DNA of 64,000 nucleotides, taken from positions 682,001 through 746,000 of the forward strand of contig BGZK01000072.1 of assembly GCA_005406025.1 (NCBI GenBank). The letters are read 5' to 3'. Positions 26,465-38,169 of the stretch are shown piece after piece. Both the position numbers and the translations under genes were made by a program. The notes beneath the pieces are model-generated. The model made no database searches, was not told the DNA's origin, and saw only the letters and a program-made list of their open reading frames with translations. The DNA comes from Eumeta japonica. Its lineage: Eukaryota > Arthropoda > Insecta > Lepidoptera > Psychidae. Positions within the stretch are counted from its first letter, which is position 1. Every line of letters starts with the position of its first letter.

Positions 26465-26565
26465 ACCGATGGCCGCGGGCGCGGGTCGCCGGCGCCCGTG
26501 CGCTGTACTCGCACTGCGGGCGTTAATTCGGGGCGTCGGTGATTTCGGAGGCTTTTACAATCGCC
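26465..26565. promoter_or_regulatory. GC-rich islet, candidate regulatory element
   Basis: Contains GGCCGCGGGCGCGGGTCGCC and CGTTAATTCGGGGCGTCGG. Open frames on both strands are composition artefacts. Confidence 0.35.
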
Positions 26566-27089
26566 ATCTCTTTTGCTTATGGCCGTAAAAAAAACTGTTT
26601 TTTTTAATGGTCCGTCGTAAGATGTATACAATTTTGAGATATTTTTAATCTAACTGCTTGAGAAATTTAGTGTAGTCAGTTTTTTTCTTACTTTCATTTG
26701 TCGTTAAATGCCAATGGCTTAATTATATGAAAAGAACGCTCATTTCTTTGTCTGAAAGTAATGAGCTCAAGCTCAAATACGATGTGGCTTGGGATTCGTA
26801 ATGGGCGCTGTAATTTTTTTATCCCGATACGCAGAAACTATAGAGACATAAAGCGTGCTGGGAAATTTCATACGCTTAACATGCCCTTCAACGTATTATA
26901 ACATTGGGCAATGGGAGGGCTAAACAAAATATATGTAATTACGGTTTACTAGCAAACAAATAAGAGACGCGATACGTAGTAACATTATTCAGATCCTCAA
27001 TCATACAGTCGTGATATTCCGTAAAAGAACTGATGCTACTAAATACGATTATATCACAGACGATTCCAAAATTGCCAAAAATTCGTACA

Positions 27090-27465
27090 CCTGGGATGAC
27101 GTACACCTCTGGCCGGCGTACGTCGTCCCGCTCGGTGCACGTCGCTGTGGCTCACGCGGCCGCTGCGACCCGACAAAAGTCAATTTTCATCGCGCGCAGG
27201 GCCTCCGCGACTCGCCGCGCAGGAAAACATTCAAAGTTTATATTATCTTACTATTCCGCGGCGTCACGGCGGGCGGCGCATGGAGCTTCCGGAATAAACG
27301 CAAAAGCGTCTCGCGGCGTACGCTTTTACAGCGCGACGTACGCGGCCGCTGTCAGAGTTCGGCGCGCGATGATCGCGTCGTAAACGCGCGCCCGTTTATT
27401 GAAATCAAAATGTTTTATTGCTGCATGGAAACCGGCGGCGGCTGCCCCGCTTTATGGGCCCGAGT
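27090..27465. promoter_or_regulatory. Large GC-rich islet, candidate regulatory element
   Basis: Nearly 400 bases with dense CG dinucleotides (for example CACGCGGCCGCTGCGACCCG, CCGCGGCGTCACGGCGGGCG, GTACGCGGCCGCTGTCAG). AT words such as AGTTTATATTATC and GTTTATTGAAATC separate the GC blocks. Open frames of 116 and 163 codons overlap here in two frames of the same strand and are alanine- or arginine-rich, which argues against coding. It is one of the strongest members of the islet series. Confidence 0.45.
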
Positions 27466-27469
27466 TGTT

Positions 27470-29150
27470 GTTTTTTTTTTTGTTTACAGCCATATCGAAT
27501 AGCACTATTTGTTTCATTGATGTGTTGTACGACAATTCGTTTCTTTCATTTCAATTTTTACATACCGATACACAATAAAATGAGCGTGTTTACTGATATT
27601 ACTTTCCAGATCTGAACTGCGAAATTTGGAAATATGACATTTAAACTGTTCCTTTTATGAGTATGAAAGATTCTTCGAACTTCAGCCCTCAAAAGGTTAG
27701 AAACAATGGGGAATAATAATTTATGTAGGGGTCCCATAATTATTGTAGGTAGTATTACATTCACTCTTTAATTTTTTATTACAAAACCAAGATAATCTTA
27801 TTAACCTGATGCGCCGATGCAGGCGGACGGTTTGGTGTCGGCCGATTCGACGAGTTCGATATGTAGAAATCTTAAGACTTATCTATATCAGCGTTTCTAT
27901 AAATTAGTTTCTATTAAAAATTGTAGTATTAAAATAAATCATGAATGTTCCTAAAGAACACCATCCAGAATATTTCATAAGTTCAAAATGGTGTAATTCT
28001 TACTACTCCTACAGTTATAAAATTAATGGGAGATCATTGAATTCGAAATTACATCAGAAAAATTTGCAAAAGTTTCAAAGTCACTCATAAGCGATTGCAA
28101 ATGTTATAAATTAAGTTAAGATTAATATAAATAAGAGTTCAATATTTAATAAAGAATAATCTTAAAAAGAGTCTCTTGCAGCGAAAATTACTTCTAATTA
28201 ATAAAATCTCTAACTTCTGGAAATCTGACAATCATTAATAATTTTAATAATTTCGTGATTCATCTAGAACTCCATGCGGCGTTATGAAGATCCAAACCAA
28301 TCATAACAACTAAAAAGAAATGTATTTATGTGTAATTTTACTGGAAAATTTAAATAAACATGCTTTTGAACATATAATATGACGCAGGAAAAAATCACAT
28401 CGAATCTCAATTTTATTATTACTAGCAGAAACAATAATGAAGGCACTTTGAGTCAATAATGTATTTCGTATTTATAATACTGATTAGAACAAAGAAAACC
28501 ATTTCAAAACTTTTTAGAATTCCTTTTCTAAGGTACTGAAAAAGAGTTGGATAGAAGTCCCAATGTTTTAAAGATTAAAAACTATCATTAAAATTTCTCG
28601 CCAGGGAGGAGTAATATTATCTTAGTATTTTAGTGATTTTCACCCTTACGGAGGGTAAGATCTAAAGCCAACGTGTATACGGAATTCCAAAAATTTAAAA
28701 TGAAGAAAATCCTAGCGTTCAAAAGAAAACAGTCTCTGTGTAATAGAATCGATATGTACCGACGCTAGGAGCACCAGGCGACGCTGTTCTTTACTTATAC
28801 TTAAATAGTATATACACCCAAGTAAGAAATATGAAAAGCTATGTTTAACTTATTGTAAGCCCAAATACTGCAAGAATTCCAGTTTTATAGAAGAATTTCT
28901 TTATTGAAATTTTTTACGGGAAAGCTGTAATTATCCACTTAACTCCGTACAGTTTTAGGAACTACTTACTACACACTTGACAGTAAGAAAGAAAGTGGCA
29001 GAGGCAGTGATAGAAAAACTGTGATTTGATACGAACAAAACATAAGAATGAAAAATCACAATTAATGTCGACATGTATATTTCAAAACCTAGATAGGAAC
29101 TATTTTCGAGGGATCACGCTGTGGCTTTCGACTAAGGTACTTTTTTTATA
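27470..29150. other. AT-rich non-coding stretch, no gene found
   Basis: AT-rich with frequent stops; no RNA gene, repeat or coding exon recognised. Confidence 0.55.
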
Positions 29151-29154
29151 GCAT

Positions 29155-29260
29155 TTTTGAGGGGCAAACGAGCACGCAAACTACTAGAGAGTAGGTGGTC
29201 TCTTCTATCCATGGACACTCACGACCCTAGAGGAGTTAGCAGTGCTTTGCTAGGTTCTCA
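29155..29260 (-). mobile_element. LINE 3' UTR tail fragment, minus orientation
   Basis: The minus strand reads toward GCGTGCTCGTTTGCCCCTC, preceded by a TGGATAGAAGAGACCACC-like word. 'atgctcgtttgcc' after an 'accatc..gtgg' word is the 3' UTR signature of the Jockey-type LINE also present at 17515-17830. Confidence 0.5.
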
Positions 29261-29699
29261 AGTCGAAACAAGATATCTGATAGAGGTAAAGTGCTAGTTT
29301 TCAGTTGAATTCAGACAAAAACCGGACACCAATAAACTTCGTTCCTTGGAGAAATAATCTTTAACAAAGTAACAGCAGAATCAGGACATAATGAAAGGAA
29401 TCTTGTTACATTCGCTTGTGTAAACAATAAACTTTTATTAAAAAGAAAACACGTTGCATCTAATTGCGCAATTCGCCTTGGATTAGCTAAAGTCAATTTC
29501 AAGTTTAATTATTGATCTATTAATAATCAAACTTTTTTTTAATTGGTAAACTAAAAATAGAACAAAATTGCCAACAATCCATAATTGTTAAAAAAATGTC
29601 TTTCGAATTCGACTCTGATTAACATTTTAAAAACAAATTAAAAAATGATAGGACATGATATGAAATTTTAAACGATTGAGCGAGGGGAGAATAAAATTA

Positions 29700-29815
29700 C
29701 CTGATCCGGCATTAATTCATAGCCGGCGAGCGCGGACGGCCGCTTAACGGCGCTTTGCTCTAATGTATATTAACATATCAATTAAACTAATTGCCGCAAC
29801 GAGCGCCCCATATTG
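29700..29815. promoter_or_regulatory. GC-rich islet, candidate regulatory element
   Basis: Contains AGCCGGCGAGCGCGGACGGC and CGCTTAACGGCGCTTTGC followed by AATTAAACTAATTGCCGCAA, a TAAT-bearing word. No open frame. Confidence 0.4.
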
Positions 29816-30404
29816 AGTAAAATTTTTTTTGGTTAAAAACTTTGTCGTTCATGTTTATAAAATTTATTTCGTAGAATTTACTGTAATAAATAGTTTTTAT
29901 TCGTCTTTATGTAAAAATTCTTTTTCTTCATTTTGTAAATGAAGCTGATTAAACATTTTTCTATATTTCGTTTTGAATTCCAAATGGTTATTCTCACTTA
30001 CTTTTTCTTTAATTACATTTTAACCAGTTTTACCTGCTTCATGTTTATCCATGTTAATGTGTTTTTGAATAACACAAATATGCTAAAAAAAATTAAAGTG
30101 ACGTATAAACTCAAATAGCTAATATCGCTAATATATCATCATAATTCAAAAATAAGCGATTGCGAGTCAGACTTGCCAGTGAAGCATTTTATAGCTGATT
30201 TAATTTTAACACAGTCTCCTCCTCTACATTAATTTCGATTGATAACTAGCATATTACATAATTGTTATATTCTTATGTAAAAAATTTAAAATACCCATTA
30301 AATATGAATTTATCAATACGTATGAAGCCTAAGAGTTCCGTACTAAGAAATACCCAATATAGACGCGATAGTAAGAAAGTTTGTGCGTCAGTTACTTTTT
30401 CAGG

Positions 30405-30815
30405 TTTTTTGACGTGACAACGTCTTAAATTATTTGCGGCTGGGAGTCACTTATGAAAATGTAACGCTCGGTAACGTAACGATGGTCACCGAACGAGAGA
30501 GAGGCCCATATCTGCCACTCAACTATGATCGGTCTGCCGCGCACTAGAGAATTAGTGCATAGCTTACAAATGTATTGCAAGTTATTGTATGTATATTTGT
30601 ATATAAATACGTATGTATGTGTAAAGGTAAAAATAAAATTTTGTTAATGAAATTCAGTGCGAGATTCTTTGTATAAATTAATGTTTTAAATATAATTCTT
30701 TGTATAAATAAATGTTTTAAATTGTTACTATTATTTCATCCTTCTTCCTACTATACGAATGAATATTCACATTAAAATGATTTTACCATTCAAAGTCGTT
30801 GTCACGTAAAACTTT
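30405..30815. mobile_element. Non-autonomous DNA transposon (MITE-like) with terminal inverted repeats
   Basis: The left end reads TTTTTTGACGTGACAACGTC and the right end, reverse-complemented, reads GTTTTACGTGACAACGACTT; the shared core is ACGTGACAACG. The interior (about 370 bases) includes GCGGCTGGGAGTCACTTATG and CGGTAACGTAACG words that I recall from a common lepidopteran repeat, plus a tandem duplication of ATTCTTTGTATAAAT at 30661-30720. It has no coding capacity. The exact ends and target duplication are not clear. Confidence 0.6.
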
Positions 30816-31744
30816 CGCCCGTATACCGACTTTACAGGCAACCAAATTTTTTTTTTCGATATTGAGATAACTCGAATCCTAAATAGGATTATAAGTTACA
30901 TTGTCAACCCGTCTGCCTGTTTACAGACAAACGTACAGATAAACATACAGTAACTAATATTTAAATCATTCTTGTAAAATTTAATGTATAGTTAGAACAC
31001 GCCGTCGCGTACAATTATGCTTATACTATGCTCGTGGTTGCCATAATATAAAACTGACACAAATAGCATAGAAGTTACCGATAGGACTCATTGTTGTATA
31101 AAAAATAAGTTATATTTAATGCTAATGAATCACGTGTAAGTTGTAAAAATAATTAATTTATAAATCACAACTTTTATTTTGCCAATCATTGCATGTGATT
31201 GCTTGATTTGCTTAGAGAGATAGGTAGTGAGGGATAAAAATAAGAGAAAGAGTGGCAGGGAGAGGAGTAAAGAAGGGTCAGGCTTAAGATCGCGATCGCA
31301 AAAACCAAACACTGGACCAAAGTTCATATTTATTCTACGATTTTAACTTTATAAATCTGAGAGTTATGAGCGCAACGCATTCATAATCTTTCAAGTTAAT
31401 TAGCAAAAAAAGTTCCCTGAAGTCATTCCTCTTGAATAACCATTTATTCTTACAGCAAACTAAGTACTGGTAAAATGAACTTATCTTTTTTATCTCTATT
31501 TTAATTTTAAACTACAAGATATTTCAAAATTTTAACAAAATATACAAAAACTTTAATTTTCGCCATAAATTGAGAATAAAGATGTAATGAAAATTAAATA
31601 CTTTAAAATTACATGAACGCCGCAATCGAAAACTTGAATTTCGGAATGCTGTTAAAAAAATTATTCTTAACATATCACAGCACTAAACCAAAGCGATTCT
31701 TTATTTAATAATTCATAACCGAGGGAGACGAAAGTTATTAGACG

Positions 31745-31890
31745 TGAAAGGCCGTCGCGGCCGCCGGCCCGCACCGGCCCGCCCAGCTAATTGCCTCCAC
31801 TTGTTTATTTAAATTATTTACGCTGAGTATTAGAAAACGTGTGGACCCACCGCACTACGCATTTGGAACACGTACGGCGCGCGCGCATCT
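31745..31890. promoter_or_regulatory. GC-rich islet, candidate regulatory element
   Basis: GGCCGTCGCGGCCGCCGGCC at the left and ACGTACGGCGCGCGCGCATC at the right, with TTTATTTAAATTATTTACGC between. Such GC/AT alternation recurs in the other islets. Confidence 0.4.
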
Positions 31891-32459
31891 TCATCCGCGA
31901 TCGTTTATGTAAGCAAATGAATAGTGTTAGTCGATATTACAAATCCATAAACGCATTTACGAACACCGACGTTTTAATATAACAGACGAGCTGACGGGTA
32001 CACTACGCTTCGCCACTATTCTGCGTTGTGAGAAATCACACCTGATCGCGCACGAACTGAGAACTTGTATTTGTATTTTCTTCTCGTTGTTGCTGCTAGT
32101 ATCTCGCTCGCCGTGTGAACGACCGTTTCTGCGAGGCGATTCGTTTAACGCCACCACGTCAGTCTCAAATATTATACCAATATCGACATTTGTTAAGGAA
32201 CGTATCCATGTATAAGATCTCCGTGTTAAGACGTAATCTTCATTCTAAACGAGTCCAATCGCTGCCGTTATCGGAATTCATATATTAATTTTATGAATAT
32301 CATAAATCGGTAAGACATTTATCAAAAGGTAGTTGGCAGGGTCCGTATTAAAATATAATAAACGAATATAATAACAACTATTCAATGCCGCATTCTAAAG
32401 GCATCGAATGTTATTTTACACGCCGTCGAATTCTTTCCTTTCGTCACCCAAATGAAACG

Positions 32460-32640
32460 CGATTTATAACAGCTGTTCCTCAGGGTAGCGGGTAATTTTC
32501 GCCGCCGACAGTCCGTTTCGCCGATCTCGTAGCAGCCGTTGCTCCGGCGCTAATCGCCGATGGCGTAGCAATTTAGTCGCGTCAAGCGGCCGGCGCCGCT
32601 CGACCGAAGCGAGACTCGCGATTCACCGCGACGAGGAAAC
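32460..32640. promoter_or_regulatory. GC-rich islet, candidate regulatory element
   Basis: CG-dense block with GTAGCAGCCGTTGCTCCGGC, GCGTCAAGCGGCCGGCGCCG and GCGACGAGGAAAC. No open frame of note. A CTCF-like word lies about 100 bases downstream. Confidence 0.4.
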
Positions 32641-32733
32641 ATGCGCTACCGCTTCTGTTTGTTTCTCTGCATCTGTCTTTTGGAACTTTCCTGTATACTA
32701 ATTTATAGCCAACTTTAATGAATTCACTTCTTA

Positions 32734-32750
32734 TAGGTGGCGCTAGTCTA
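32734..32750. promoter_or_regulatory. CTCF-like binding word
   Basis: The sequence ATAGGTGGCGCTAGTCT contains AGGTGGCGCTA, which fits the fly CTCF core (AGxTGGCGC). Single-motif call, no other support beyond its place next to a GC islet. Confidence 0.3.
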
Positions 32751-33259
32751 GCAACACCATGGGACGATGTACGCTTCGTCTACGAGTACATAAAATAGTA
32801 CAGCACATATTTATTGCGGTGTCTTAATCCGACGTTAGATCTTATACTTGGTAGATCCTATTCTTGGGACCGGTCTCAATTCTGATCGTAAACTATATTG
32901 AGACCCGTTCGTTATCCTTGCACCTCGAATTGTGATCGTTAGTTACTTTGTTTGCGTTTTAAGATTCGAACACAAACTTTACCTTTCCTAAATTAGTTTT
33001 ATGTATTATGAATAAAGGAACAAAAAGTAATTCATAATAGGAAAATAAAACGGCATGCACTTGAAGTATACTAAATTTGTTAAATAATTCTATTAAGGCT
33101 TGCTCGGATATTTCTGCGTAAAGCAAAAACTTTATTTAGCTCGGAAAAAAAGCCCTAAAGGAATTTTAGACATCGTATTATGAAAATCAAGGACGCATGT
33201 CCACGAAATGATTCTTCATTTTTCTTTCTTCATCGTTTTTCTAAACGTATTAAATTATA

Positions 33260-33780
33260 TTGAAACGATTATTTTTTGTGTTTTCAGATGTGAGGGTACA
33301 ATTACTGATGACAGTGTTCCTTGTTACACTCATTGGTCGTTTATCACTTCAAATAGACATATCCATGATGTACGATCCTGAACCAGTTGTAACCGACAAT
33401 TATTCCCTTGGTAGATCTTCAGTTCACCTAATAAAGGATATCACGTTACCGTGGCACCTTTGGAACCTGGGCGGTGCTGCATTCTCCTCAAATATCAAAC
33501 AAAATTCTTTGATATTTGTCAATGCCACTATGTTAGCTTGAGTGAGAGACAAAACCAATTTAAATGCGGAGAGGAGTGCAGTTGGACGTTTTCTGTTAAC
33601 TTTTCTGTTAAAAGAGGTAGATGACATATATCCGAAACTCTTTACCGTAACATTATAAGACGTTTTTGAACCTTTCAATTTGAAGCACATGATATCAAAA
33701 TCAGTGGCAAATACGTCGCTCACCTTCCAGTGCCTCGCGATATAGTCATAATAGAAGACCCTATGTCACGCTTAGAGACC
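33260..33780. other. Unrecognised degenerate open frames next to RTE fossils
   Basis: A 93-codon frame on the plus strand (33260-33541) and a 99-codon frame on the minus strand (33424-33723) overlap. In the plus direction a good acceptor-like TTGTGTTTTCAG stands at 33277-33288. With one frameshift the plus strand reads HLIKDITLTVAPLEPGRCC, faintly like the GFxKDITLVSYxPKKGKxV part of piggyBac transposases. That similarity is weak and I do not assign a function. The block directly precedes the first RTE fossil, so transposon origin is the more likely reading. Confidence 0.2.
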
Positions 33781-33789
33781 TCGGTAGAG

Positions 33790-34195
33790 TTTATCAAGAA
33801 GTAGGACTAAAAATGTATATGGGACATGAGTAAGGCGAAAATTATGTGGAATATCCATTATATCCACTCTAGTGGCAATTGAGAACTCTTGAATCGAAGA
33901 TGCTAACATGTACATCTACTTGGGGCAACTGTTCATTAAGGTACTTCGATAAATAAGTCACACGAAAAATTCAGCTCGGCTGGGCAGCGTTCGGGAAGTT
34001 ACGAGACATCTTTGAGGCCAATATACCTCAGTGCCTAAAAACTTTCAACAGTACGTGTTGTCGGTGACGACATCCATTTGCTGGATGTGGTCCCCCACTG
34101 TTGGTCTTGTAAACAAACCCCAAGTCACTCATTGTGCGATAGAAAGAGCCATGCTTGGGGTTCTTCTGCGAGATTAAATCCGAAGGAACACTGTT
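33790..34195 (+). pseudogene. RTE-type LINE fossil, C-terminal part of pol
   Basis: Translated pieces in order: GLKMYM with SKAKIM in another frame, EDANMYIYLGQ (the EYVYLGQ motif), IQLGWAAFGKLRDIF at 33969-34013, IPQCLKTFN, and ERAMLGV-like residues near 34140 followed by LLRD. This is the region just after the reverse transcriptase fingers and palm in RTE-type elements of arthropods. Frameshifts and stops break every block. The copy ends where a second, differently worded RTE begins. Confidence 0.75.
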
Positions 34196-34214
34196 ATTGC
34201 AACTGAATATATAA

Positions 34215-35310
34215 TACTGAGACTAAAATTAAGATCGAGGTTGTACGAAAGGAATTTTGAAAAGAGAAACTTTTACACGCTCTCATAGATTTAGACAAAG
34301 TGTTACAATTGTATCAAAAGCTACATCTACTTAAGATAAAAAGACTGTATCTATGGTCTGACCCGCGGACTAATGAAAATACCGGAATTTCTAAATAGAG
34401 ATTCCAATGCTTTCGTCAGAATAGGAGTACATGGGCGGACACTGATTGGTTTGAAATCAGTAGAGGTTATCAGATAGAATCAATATAGCGTCAAAGTGGA
34501 TATATAACATATTCATGGATAATGGTTTGTATAGTTTGAAAGAGCATCGTTGCGGACAAAGCATGAGCAAATTATTCGTCAAATACCTTCTGGAATATGA
34601 CTACTAAATAATTATAGCGCCTTCGGCGAGCGAGTTACAGGAGACGGTAACTGAAATTAATATGAAATGTCAGCATAGCTAAAGGTCATAATGCTTAAAA
34701 AAATGAAATCATTACTGAATTCAATGCACGGAAAGGAGGTAAGTTGGACATGCGAAAGAATTTATCTGTTTCAATTGCTGGTTTAGAGAAAATAAGTTAA
34801 AGATATTGAAATTAGAGTATTCTATAGAGAGTAGGGGTTTGTGCTTGCTATTGCATACAGTAAAAACATTTCTGAACGAGCGCGTTTGACTATCCATAAT
34901 AGAATTCTATTTTTTACTGTTTTCATACGAACGCTTATGTATACTGCAGTGAATATTGGTTATGGTGGAAGAAACATGAAAATACAATCAATGCAGTAAA
35001 GATGCGATGACTGTGTAATATATATAGCATATCTCTGAAAAATAAATGTATAAATAGTGATTATAGAGAACAATATGGTTTGAAAGAAGATGTAATGACT
35101 AGATAGGGTAGATAAAAAAGCATGCTCAGATGGTTTAATTATCTGAAGTGAATGAAAAAAGAATAGTAGAAAATTTATGTATCTCAAAAATATTGACAAG
35201 TGGCGTCTATGAAAAACTTATGCAGACATGCCAACGATTTGGTGACATATTTAAGAAGGGCTACGCTTTGAGCACCCGAACACGACAAGCTTGCTTGAAT
35301 ATCGATTAAT
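34215..35310 (+). pseudogene. Second RTE-type LINE fossil: reverse transcriptase to C-terminus
   Basis: Starts with a decayed palm motif (LIDLDKV, for the usual FIDLEKAYD) near 34284. It continues with ADTDWFEISRGY at 34435-34470, IAPSASELQETV from 34614 (after the lost YADD box), ILVMVEET-like residues, EQYGLKEDVMTR near 35065, and MLRWFNYLK from 35122 (for MLRWFGHLER). The end, GDIFKKGYALSTRTRQAC at 35240-35295, matches the closing GxxKKGQxxSTxNRRAC stretch. Many stops and frameshifts; inactive. Its motifs belong to a different subfamily from the fragment at 33790. Confidence 0.8.
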
Positions 35311-35824
35311 TTATAAATTTCAAAATAATGTGCTATATATTTTTGCTTATTTGTATACTATTTCACTGTGAGCAAACTGAAATTCGACTTAGAAAACTTT
35401 TTACACGAGTTGCTCACTTAAGTTGTAAATTACCTTTATACGTTATTTCAAATTGGCAATAGCCATGACAATAAAACGCTAATCTGTCACTTCGATTCTT
35501 TCTTTCCTCTGAAGATTTCCAATACAGACAAAAAAAATTTCGCCAAAAGAAATTCCTTTCAGACGACCGCCGTCGGTGGTGTACAAAGTTTCCACATCAG
35601 TATTCACTATTATGGTGGTCCATTTTAAAAGGAGACAACGCGCTGCACTTATAAAAATTTGAATTAATCAACTTGTTTTCACTGACGAGTCGATTAATCC
35701 AACTATATTCGCATACAGATTTAGATTTTTAACTCATTCGCCATCGATTTCCATGAAAAAATAACCCTCGAAAGGTAATTTGTGTAACGATCGGTTCCGC
35801 GTTAAATACGCTCCCCTAAACACG

Positions 35825-36070
35825 AGGCCGTCGATCAGTGCCGCCCTCTATCGGCGGACGTCATCTTGATTTGTCGCGATGTAAACAAAGTAACTTGCCG
35901 TTTCTACATCTTTATAGGGCGGGGAATAAAACTGTTCGCCTCTCTAGGGTCGACATGTTAATTAAATGCTTCCTCGACGAATGTAAAACAAAATCATCAG
36001 CTGCTGGTCGGAATTGTGTTTTATTATTTTACCTGTTCCGTATTATTGTGCTACGAGTGTTTGTCCAATA
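35825..36070. promoter_or_regulatory. Candidate regulatory block with CTCF-like word
   Basis: GC-balanced block in AT-rich DNA. On the minus strand CCGATAGAGGGCGGCA (about 35839-35854) fits the CTCF core CCxxTAGAGGGC well. The block also holds TCAGCTGCTGG (E-box) and GGTCGACATGTTAATTAAAT. A 77-codon open frame lies in it but has no recognised domain. Function is inference. Confidence 0.35.
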
Positions 36071-36879
36071 GCAATATATTACATGAAAACTCTATTTGCA
36101 TATACTTACTTATTCACAGTACAATTTAAACAGTTGAAAGGTTTTAATATTAGATACACTTTGGTAGGTATATTTATTTAATTATGTATTCCCAACAAGC
36201 ATTAGACAAGCGCATGATTAATAGAATTAATGCACTTTTCTTAGGGGAAAATTTATTCCTGCAGTGGTTTGTACAAATACGTACATGCGTGCGTGCATGT
36301 TGTGTGTATTTATAACGGTGCTCAGTAGTTTCATTTCTACAATATTAATGGAAATATGACTAATTTTTTGGTCAAGCTCATTTTTTTTATATTTTCTAGT
36401 CAAAAAATTACAAACGAAAAGCCATTTCGTAAAATAGTATTAGGTACACACACAATTATGTAGTTTAATCAAAAAAGTTGTTTCTCTTTTCTGATATCAC
36501 ATAAGAATAGCTCTTGGCTCTTTGTCGCCTTCAATAAGTTAGAAGAATAGCTATACTGCTGTGCACGTTAAATTAACAAAATCTCTGGGTTTGTGAAACA
36601 GAAATATCTTTGTTTGTCCAATTGACAAATAACATTTAAACTATACGTAAATTATGAGAACCGCATAAAAGTCATATGTGCTAAAAGCCAGGCATTGTAA
36701 AGTTATTCAAAATTTAGTGCAAATATACAGCAAAGAGCATTCAAAGGAAGTGAGTATTATAATCTGACGTGGTAGCCTCATTTTTAAGTGAAAGAGAAAT
36801 ATATAAACAACCTGACATTGTAATTTATTTCCGCATCGGGCAAGCGTGGAGGGATCCGAGCTGTTCAATTTGTAATTAC

Positions 36880-37617
36880 AAAAACCGACCAAGTACGTAT
36901 CGGGTCATACGCAGTTTAGGATTATGTAATTTCTAGCACAATATGCGGACTTAGATGGAAGCTTTTTGTTTGATACTATGAACCTTTCAATTGAATTTAT
37001 GCCTCAACGCCAAAGAACATCTAAAAACGGATTCACATAGGATGAATGCTAAGGAGAACATGACTTTATATTCCCATAAATTTATATGGTTCATAAACTT
37101 ATATTTACTGCCTACCTATTTTATACAACGGACAACGTCATCTAAATAGTTTTCAATGGAATTTATACGGAATTTTGTTTTTTACTTCTCTCAGTAAATT
37201 TTATAAGTTGGTCGACAATTACTCGTTAATTTATAAGGTTCATTTATCTTTGTTAGTTTCCCTTTTAACTTTCTTATATAACATATGTATTAGTGTCATA
37301 AATTTTTTCATATATCCAAGAATAACCATTTACCCGTTGGGAAGATGCTCGTATATCGCAAACCAATCCCTAAATCGAAAAAAGTTTATCACAGACCCGC
37401 AATGCTCAGACGCAACCTATTCAACGATACCTAACACCTAAGGATAGACGAGGAAAAAAATTCATCCCCACTTTACATGTAGAAGTGATAAACATGTATA
37501 CCCATATTAAATTGTAGATCTCTAGTAGTCAGTTTCTGAGCTGAGCCGCGAACAGACAGACAAACATACGGGCATGTCGAAACTACAAGGTTCCTTATTA
37601 ATTACGGAACCCCAAAA
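36880..37617 (+). mobile_element. Lepidopteran interspersed repeat, copy 3
   Basis: Begins AAAAACCGACCAAGTACGTA, ends with ACAGACAGACAAACATACGG, GGTTCCTTATTAATTACGGA and ACCCCAAAAAG. Start and end wording match the copy at 10974-11655 and the length is similar, so it is probably near full length but older. Interior open frames have no recognised product. Confidence 0.7.
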
Positions 37618-37969
37618 AGTCACTCCGTCGATCTCTTGCTGAATTATAAATAAGTTTTAATCCGTTCAGCTTCAGTCAAATTTTGAACTTATAGTAGGTA
37701 ATCCATGGAGGACGTCATAGATGTATGTGATCTCCGGACTCCGTGGTAATTCTTGAAAACTTTTCTCTTAAACAATCTTTATTGCAATAATTATTTCTAA
37801 CTCTTTCTAAGTTCTTTTTACATCTAGATTTTAATGTATTTTATAGAGCTTTTAATTGTTAATTTTTAGTTATTCCTTAGCTAAGCTCCTTGTGTTATAA
37901 AAGACTAAGTTATCAGGACAGTTTTATTTTAGTGTTTTGGAATCCGACATAGACACTGAACTTGCTTAA

Positions 37970-38165
37970 GGCTGATCCACGACCAGACCGGGTCGACCAA
38001 ACCATTGGCGCCAACGGTAAACATTAGTCGCTCACCTTCGAGGTTGCTTGAGTGACAGAATTGAGACACTGTTGGAGGTTAGCGAATGACGTTGTGTCGG
38101 TTGTCACTGCTTAAAACGACGAGCCCTCGACCCGCGCCATCGGCAAAGGCTCGCCCGTATGTACT
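37970..38165. other. GC-richer block of unknown nature
   Basis: Contains ACGACCAGACCGGGTCGACC, CCATTGGCGCCAACGG (a palindromic GGCGCC core) and GACCCGCGCCATCGG. The minus strand is open for 65 codons, but I see no protein family. It could be a repeat copy or one of the GC islets. Confidence 0.3.
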
Positions 38166-38169
38166 AGTC

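Noticed and set aside
27011..27502. Overlapping 163- and 116-codon frames
   Set aside because: Two frames of one strand stay open together because of GC content; neither looks like protein.
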